Of a stretch of DNA of 64,000 nt, positions 60,139 through 64,000 are shown one piece after another. The notes beneath the pieces were generated by a model that worked only from the letters and a program-made list of their open reading frames with translations, did no database searches and was not told the DNA's origin. Both the position numbers and the translations under genes were made by a program. The stretch's first letter is position 1, and each line of letters begins with the position of its first letter. The DNA is from an uncultured Roseovarius sp. (GTDB lineage Bacteria; Pseudomonadota; Alphaproteobacteria; Rhodobacterales; Rhodobacteraceae). The DNA is taken from positions 1,292,366 to 1,356,365 of the forward strand of contig OX638333.1 of assembly GCA_951812895.1 (NCBI GenBank). Reading direction: 5' to 3'.

Positions 60139-60170
60139 GGGAATTGTGATGAATCGAAAGAATGTCGCGT

Positions 60171-60593
60171 TCAGCTGCGATGATGTTCCTGCTTCAGGCG
60201 GGCAAACGGATCAGAAGCATCTGCATAGTTTGCTTCTACGCCCACTGGCTGAGAAAAATCGGGCAACGCCAGCCGATCGGCCCATTGACCGGGCAGCCAA
60301 TCAAGTGCTGCTTCAATGCACAAAGCCACTTTATCTGCGCAAATACGCAATTGCTCTGCACTCTCAGGCGACCGGGCCGCGAATTTTTCCCAGTACCCTG
60401 AAATCAGGCCAGATGCCCGATCAGGGCCCAGACTCAACCAGATGATCAATGCAACCCAACCCAGAAGAAACACAGCTGCGAATACATAGAGCGGCCAAAC
60501 AATCGTCATCAGGACAGCAAGACCAACAACACCGTGAATTGGGCGCAGGTCCTGACCTGTGAAAAACTGGCTGACACTTGTCCAACGGCGCAT
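60171..60593 (-). CDS. Hypothetical membrane protein (140 aa)
   Basis: Two hydrophobic segments at about 20-54 (HGVVGLAVLMTIVWPLYVFAAV, FLLGWVALIIWLSL) and a soluble C-terminal part. No family recognised. A hairpin follows its end. 30 nt downstream of the 100-aa gene, so probably cotranscribed. Confidence 0.65.
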   Translation of the reverse strand: MRRWTSVSQFFTGQDLRPIHGVVGLAVLMTIVWPLYVFAAVFLLGWVALIIWLSLGPDRASGLISGYWEKFAARSPESAEQLRICADKVALCIEAALDWLPGQWADRLALPDFSQPVGVEANYADASDPFARLKQEHHRS

Positions 60594-60622
60594 GACTAAA
60601 GCCCGCGCGCCATTGAGAAATT

Positions 60623-60925
60623 TTAAACTAACTGACCACCGATTTGCGGGAGACGGGCGGCCAGCAACCGCTTTTTTACCGAACGCGCCGGACGAACAGG
60701 CATAGGCGCCTGTTCAACCGGGGCCAATTCTGGCAGGCGATCACGGCGCTCACGCTTTTCTTCGGCCTCAATCAGCTCACGCACGTTAAGGTCGGCATTA
60801 CGCTCAGCAATGTCAGTGGTTGCAGCGTCTGCGGGCGGTGTGCCCGGCATCTCTTCTGTTGTCAGAAGAAAGTCAAACTGTGGTTTGGGGCTATGCCCTT
60901 TATATTGCATCATGGCAGCACTCAT
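60623..60925 (-). CDS. Small hypothetical protein (100 aa)
   Basis: No membrane helix or signal; proline-rich centre with EAEEKRERRDRLPELAPVEQ and a basic C-terminus (SVKKRLLAARLPQ). Looks largely disordered. The N-terminus has two nearby Met codons. Function unknown. Confidence 0.55.
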   Translation of the reverse strand: MSAAMMQYKGHSPKPQFDFLLTTEEMPGTPPADAATTDIAERNADLNVRELIEAEEKRERRDRLPELAPVEQAPMPVRPARSVKKRLLAARLPQIGGQLV

Positions 60926-61164
60926 AAACTAAATGTTCCGCGCCCCCACACGGGTTCGTCAGAGCCGGCAGATTCGGAATAGCGAACATGGTTTTGATAC
61001 GGCGCAAATGTGGCGCAATTGTGGCAAAGTGACGTCAAAAATTTGTCAGACACTGCCTGATGTCCATGACATTCGGCACCTGTCGCGCAAATATAGAACA
61101 CTTTAATTTCATTCTAAGAGATGGTATTTCTGTTTAATAACAACAAACTATCAATATCACTTGT

Positions 61165-61247
61165 GCCCAAATGGACGAACATTCAGTTCCAAAATGCCCA
61201 AATTTTCAACTTTGAGGCAATTTGGGCAAAAATTGCCACATTTGGGC
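61165..61247. promoter_or_regulatory. Nested GCCCAAAT inverted-repeat cluster
   Basis: Four copies of one 8-mer: GCCCAAAT at 61165 and 61196 and its complement ATTTGGGC at 61220 and 61240. They form an inner 10-bp pair (61195-61204 with 61219-61228) and an outer 9-bp pair (61165-61173 with 61239-61247). It lies in a 565-nt A+T-rich spacer (60926-61490) that otherwise holds only a doubtful 92-codon frame (61121-61399). Probably a multi-site operator for the downstream monooxygenase gene. Confidence 0.5.
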
Positions 61248-61490
61248 GGCGGCGAACAGAATCAGGGCAATTTCATGTCACGAGAAAATTTATCACAACA
61301 TGGAATCAGCGGGCTAAGGCGTCATTTTGGCAACTTCGAAATGGCATAATCCTTCTAACTGTCGGATCGCCTATACTTTTGCTTGGCGGTACGCTGTGAG
61401 GCGCGCGGATTATGCGGGCTTTGGTGTCGCATATACAGCCCAAACCAGCTGAGCTACTATTCGCCAGCAGAAGAATAAGGCGAGGTTCAG

Positions 61491-62690
61491 GTGGCTAATA
61501 CAGGCTTCAAAATTGGCATTGCCGGGGCCGGAATTGGCGGGCTGGCGGCTGTGGCGGCGTTGGCCGGAGCCGGTCACGATGTTGAAGTTTTTGACCAGTT
61601 TGACGCGCCGCGCCCTGTTGGGTCGGGCCTTGTTATCCAACCTGTCGGTCAGGTGGTGCTGGCGCATATTGGTGCCGGTGAAGATGCCCATAGAATGGGA
61701 CGAAAGGTCAGCCAACTGACCGGGGTTGAGGCTGGCAAAGGACGTGAAATTCTTGACGTGTCCTATGCCCATACCGGTCAGAACAAGCGGTATGGTCTGG
61801 CCATTCACCGGGCGGCTTTATTTCAAACGGTTCTTGGCGCGGCAATACGTGCCGGAGCGGTAATCTTTCCTGATCACAAAGTGCACGGCGTGTCGGATGA
61901 CCCCTTACGGAAGCTCAGTTTCACCAGCGGCAAACAAAGCCGGGCCTATGATCTGGTGATTGACGCCTGTGGGACGGGATCACCGCTTTCACCGCTAAAG
62001 GCACGTGATCTGACTTATGGTGCAATCTGGGGAACGGTTGGTTGGCCTAAAGAAAGCGTTCTGCCCGATGACCGGCTATCACAGCGGTACGAGCGCGCGT
62101 CGAAAATGGCTGGCGTGCTACCTGTGGGCCAGATTCCGGGTAAGGTAGAGGATCAAACGGCTATATTCTGGTCTTTGACGCACGATGGTCTTCGGCAGTG
62201 GCGCGAAACGCCTATTGAGGTGTGGAAATCCGAGATTGCACAGTTCTGGCCCGAAATGGTGCCGTTTCTCGCACCGATCACGGAACACGCCCAAATGACA
62301 TCTGCATTCTACTCCCACGGCACGTTGCGCAAACCAGTCGCACCTGGGTTGTTGCATCTGGGTGATGCCGCGCACAGGGCCAGCCCGCAGCTTGGACAAG
62401 GGGCGAACATGGCGTTGTTGGATGCATGGGCATTGGCCGTGACGCTGCGTGAAACGACAGATGTGGCCACAGCGTTGCAACGTTATGTCGCGTTACGGCA
62501 GCGGCACCTGAGGGTTTATCAGACGATGAGCGCGCTTTTTACCCCGCTTTACCAATCTGACAGCCGCTTGTTACCGATATTGCGTGATCATGTGCTGACA
62601 CCCCTGTCCAAAATCCCGCCAGTGCCGCGCATTTTATCCCGTATCGTGTGCGGTGACCTGGTGTCCCCCTTGCACAAAATGCGCCTCTGA
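61491..62690 (+). CDS. FAD-dependent monooxygenase (PHBH/UbiH fold)
   Basis: 399 aa: FAD-binding GAGIGG (12-17) and HLGDAAHRASPQLGQGANMALLDAWAL, the second FAD motif, with a substrate barrel between. Likely a soluble aromatic-type hydroxylase; substrate unknown. The GTG start is preceded by AGG. Followed by the globin gene with a 14-nt gap, so they form a unit. Confidence 0.88.
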   Translation: MANTGFKIGIAGAGIGGLAAVAALAGAGHDVEVFDQFDAPRPVGSGLVIQPVGQVVLAHIGAGEDAHRMGRKVSQLTGVEAGKGREILDVSYAHTGQNKRYGLAIHRAALFQTVLGAAIRAGAVIFPDHKVHGVSDDPLRKLSFTSGKQSRAYDLVIDACGTGSPLSPLKARDLTYGAIWGTVGWPKESVLPDDRLSQRYERASKMAGVLPVGQIPGKVEDQTAIFWSLTHDGLRQWRETPIEVWKSEIAQFWPEMVPFLAPITEHAQMTSAFYSHGTLRKPVAPGLLHLGDAAHRASPQLGQGANMALLDAWALAVTLRETTDVATALQRYVALRQRHLRVYQTMSALFTPLYQSDSRLLPILRDHVLTPLSKIPPVPRILSRIVCGDLVSPLHKMRL

Positions 62691-62704
62691 CGCATGTCTT
62701 GAGA

Positions 62705-63115
62705 ATGACCACCGCTCTGCCCCCACGTTTTGATATCACACGCTCAGAGATTGAGCGGGTAGTGACAACGTTCTACGCCGAAATTCGGCGACACTCTATG
62801 TTGGGGCCTGTTTTTGCGGCCCATGTAACCGACTGGCCGCCGCATGAAGCAAAGGTGGCTGACTTTTGGGCCAACACGATCCTGCACGAGCGGAGCTATG
62901 ATGGCAGCCCGGTGAACGCCCATGTCCAGGCGGGTAATGTCCGGCCGGGAATGTTTTCCGCCTGGCTCGATCTGTTCGACAGGGTGCTGGCAGAGGAATT
63001 GTCTCTGGATCAGGCCGCGGCATGGTCGGCGCTGGCACACCGGATCGGGCGGTCGCTACGTGCGGCTGTTGTTGATCGCGATACATTACCTGGTGGTGTG
63101 CCGAACCTGCGCTGA
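62705..63115 (+). CDS. Group III truncated hemoglobin
   Basis: 136 aa, 2/2 globin. VADFWANTILHERSYDGSPVNAHV carries the FW motif and the proximal haem histidine His73; the later MFSAWLDLFD matches the family. Binds O2 or NO; role unclear but cotranscription with an FAD monooxygenase is suggestive. An upstream TTG adds two residues and is less likely. Confidence 0.88.
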   Translation: MTTALPPRFDITRSEIERVVTTFYAEIRRHSMLGPVFAAHVTDWPPHEAKVADFWANTILHERSYDGSPVNAHVQAGNVRPGMFSAWLDLFDRVLAEELSLDQAAAWSALAHRIGRSLRAAVVDRDTLPGGVPNLR

Positions 63116-63286
63116 AAAATATGTTCGAAAGAGATTTCCGTCTCTGGCGCGGGTATTTTTGTAAATTTGAAACATAGTCAAAGCGCACTTAGAGACTGAG
63201 CATTTTGCTTGCTTAGCCATCCTGCGATTGACGCAAGCCGTGGCTCAGCCTTACCCTGAACTATCGGACGTGCCGGGGGAACACTG

Positions 63287-64000
63287 ATGTCGCGACTTAC
63301 TGTGCTTTTGTCATTTTTGCTGTGGCCGTTGATCGCCTTTGGCCAAAGTGAAGAAGAAGACATTTTTGTCGAGGCCAATATCCTTGGGATTTTCTATCAT
63401 GAACTAGGGCACGCCGTAATTGACATCGAACAATTGCCGATCTTTGCTCAGGAAGAAGATGCAGCAGATGTGTTTTCAATCTACCTGATCGATACGCTTT
63501 ATGAAGAGGAAAGCGCGCTGGCGCTGGCTTATGAAGCGTCACTTGGGTTTCTGGCCGAGGCCGATCTGCGAGAGCAGGCGGCTGAAGAAGTGGCCTGGTG
63601 GGACACGCATGGCCCGGATGAACAGCGTTTCTTTAACACGGTTTGCATTTTCTACGGGGCCAGCCCCGAAACCCGAGAGGATTTTGCAACTGATATGGGT
63701 CTTCCCGAGGAGAGGTCGGAGTATTGCCCGGATGAATTCTGGCAGGCAGATGACAGCTGGGGGTACACGCTGGACGAGATGATCGAGCGTGGCAGCGGTG
63801 AAACGTTGGTATTCAAGGCACCTGACGAGTCCCTGACATCTGAAATTTTGACCCATGAAGTTGCGCAGTTGAATAATGAAATGCAATTGAGAGAACCACT
63901 GGAAATCACGGTGGAAAGCTGTGGGCAGGCAAATGCGTTTTATGATCCGCAGGAGGTCAAAGTGATTTTTTGCACTGAGTTTGAAGGGCATCTGCGCGAT
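63287..64000 (+). CDS. DUF4344-like metallopeptidase, exported (runs off window)
   Basis: Open for 238 codons from ATG at 63287 to the window edge, so the 3' end is missing. A signal peptide (MSRLTVLLSFLLWPLIAFG) is followed by a HELGH zinc site (His38 to His42) and an acidic, glutamate-rich body. The HELGH-x-VIDIEQLPIFAQEEDAAD pattern is typical of DUF4344 proteins, presumed periplasmic metallopeptidases. The 170-nt spacer before it shows nothing. Confidence 0.82.
   Translation, partial: MSRLTVLLSFLLWPLIAFGQSEEEDIFVEANILGIFYHELGHAVIDIEQLPIFAQEEDAADVFSIYLIDTLYEEESALALAYEASLGFLAEADLREQAAEEVAWWDTHGPDEQRFFNTVCIFYGASPETREDFATDMGLPEERSEYCPDEFWQADDSWGYTLDEMIERGSGETLVFKAPDESLTSEILTHEVAQLNNEMQLREPLEITVESCGQANAFYDPQEVKVIFCTEFEGHLRD

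Noticed and set aside
60045-60170. tRNA-Trp upstream of secE, common in alphaproteobacteria
   Set aside because: The spacer has a 10-bp hairpin but no cloverleaf or CCA-anticodon arrangement.
61121-61399. 92-codon plus-strand frame through the GCCCAAAT cluster
   Set aside because: A+T-rich spacer with operator-like repeats and no ribosome-binding site; unlikely to be coding.

Overview
The window looks like chromosomal DNA from a marine alphaproteobacterium of the Rhodobacterales (Roseobacter group). The pointers are the rplK-rplA-rplJ-rplL-rpoB-rpoC block, an L-cysteate sulfo-lyase/HpsN-type sulfonate locus, a non-pyrrolysine MttB family protein, a CbiG-CobJ fusion inside a B12 operon, and Rhodobacterales-style intergenic hairpins. 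No rRNA, tRNA, CRISPR array or intact prophage was seen. The assignment rests on protein recognition, not on a phylogenetic marker search.

Layout. 0-4.3 kb: an MBL-fold hydrolase, a tandem of active and degenerate peptide deformylases (no fmt next to them), a PatB/MalY aminotransferase coupled to an L,D-transpeptidase, and a small unknown gene. 4.35-11.9 kb: a compact minus-strand cobalamin operon (75-aa protein, cbiX, cobH, cobL, cobI, cbiG-cobJ, DUF6882-like, cobM), mostly joined by 4-nt overlaps and preceded by a long structured leader. 11.9-20.7 kb: a frameshifted secreted Sel1-repeat gene, a glutathionyl-hydroquinone reductase-like gene, a TetR/MBL divergon, two EamA transporters, a cytosine deaminase-like gene, rpmB, a sirtuin and a low-molecular-weight phosphatase.

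20.9-28.6 kb is the most interesting metabolic stretch. An HpsN-like dehydrogenase and a LysR regulator flank cuyA (L-cysteate sulfo-lyase), which overlaps an Asp/Glu-racemase-family gene. Next comes a minus-strand pair of a GcvT-like protein and an MttB-family methyltransferase, with its own divergent LysR gene. Together they suggest use of C3 sulfonates and possibly an N-methylated relative; the link between the two halves is inference. 28.7-37 kb: an OmpA/BON-type envelope protein with a coiled-coil partner, ubiA, rsmE with two coupled unknown genes, two small unknowns and gshA. 37.1-41.1 kb: a pyrimidine/phospholipid operon pyrB - two membrane proteins - pyrC' (a dihydroorotase homologue that has lost its metal site) - plsY.

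41.4-47.9 kb appears to be an accessory insert beside rpoC. It holds an orphan family 5 solute-binding protein, a gene-poor stretch, a type I secretion HlyD/PrtD pair, and a C-terminal scrap of an RTX-like secreted protein cut by a decayed IS3-family element that itself contains an IS110 fragment. 47.9-60 kb: rpoC, rpoB, rplL, rplJ, rplA, rplK, nusG and secE on the minus strand with leaders, hairpins and terminators. 60.1-64 kb: two small unknown genes, a nested GCCCAAAT inverted-repeat cluster, an FAD monooxygenase, a group III truncated globin, and the start of a DUF4344-like metallopeptidase gene that runs off the window.
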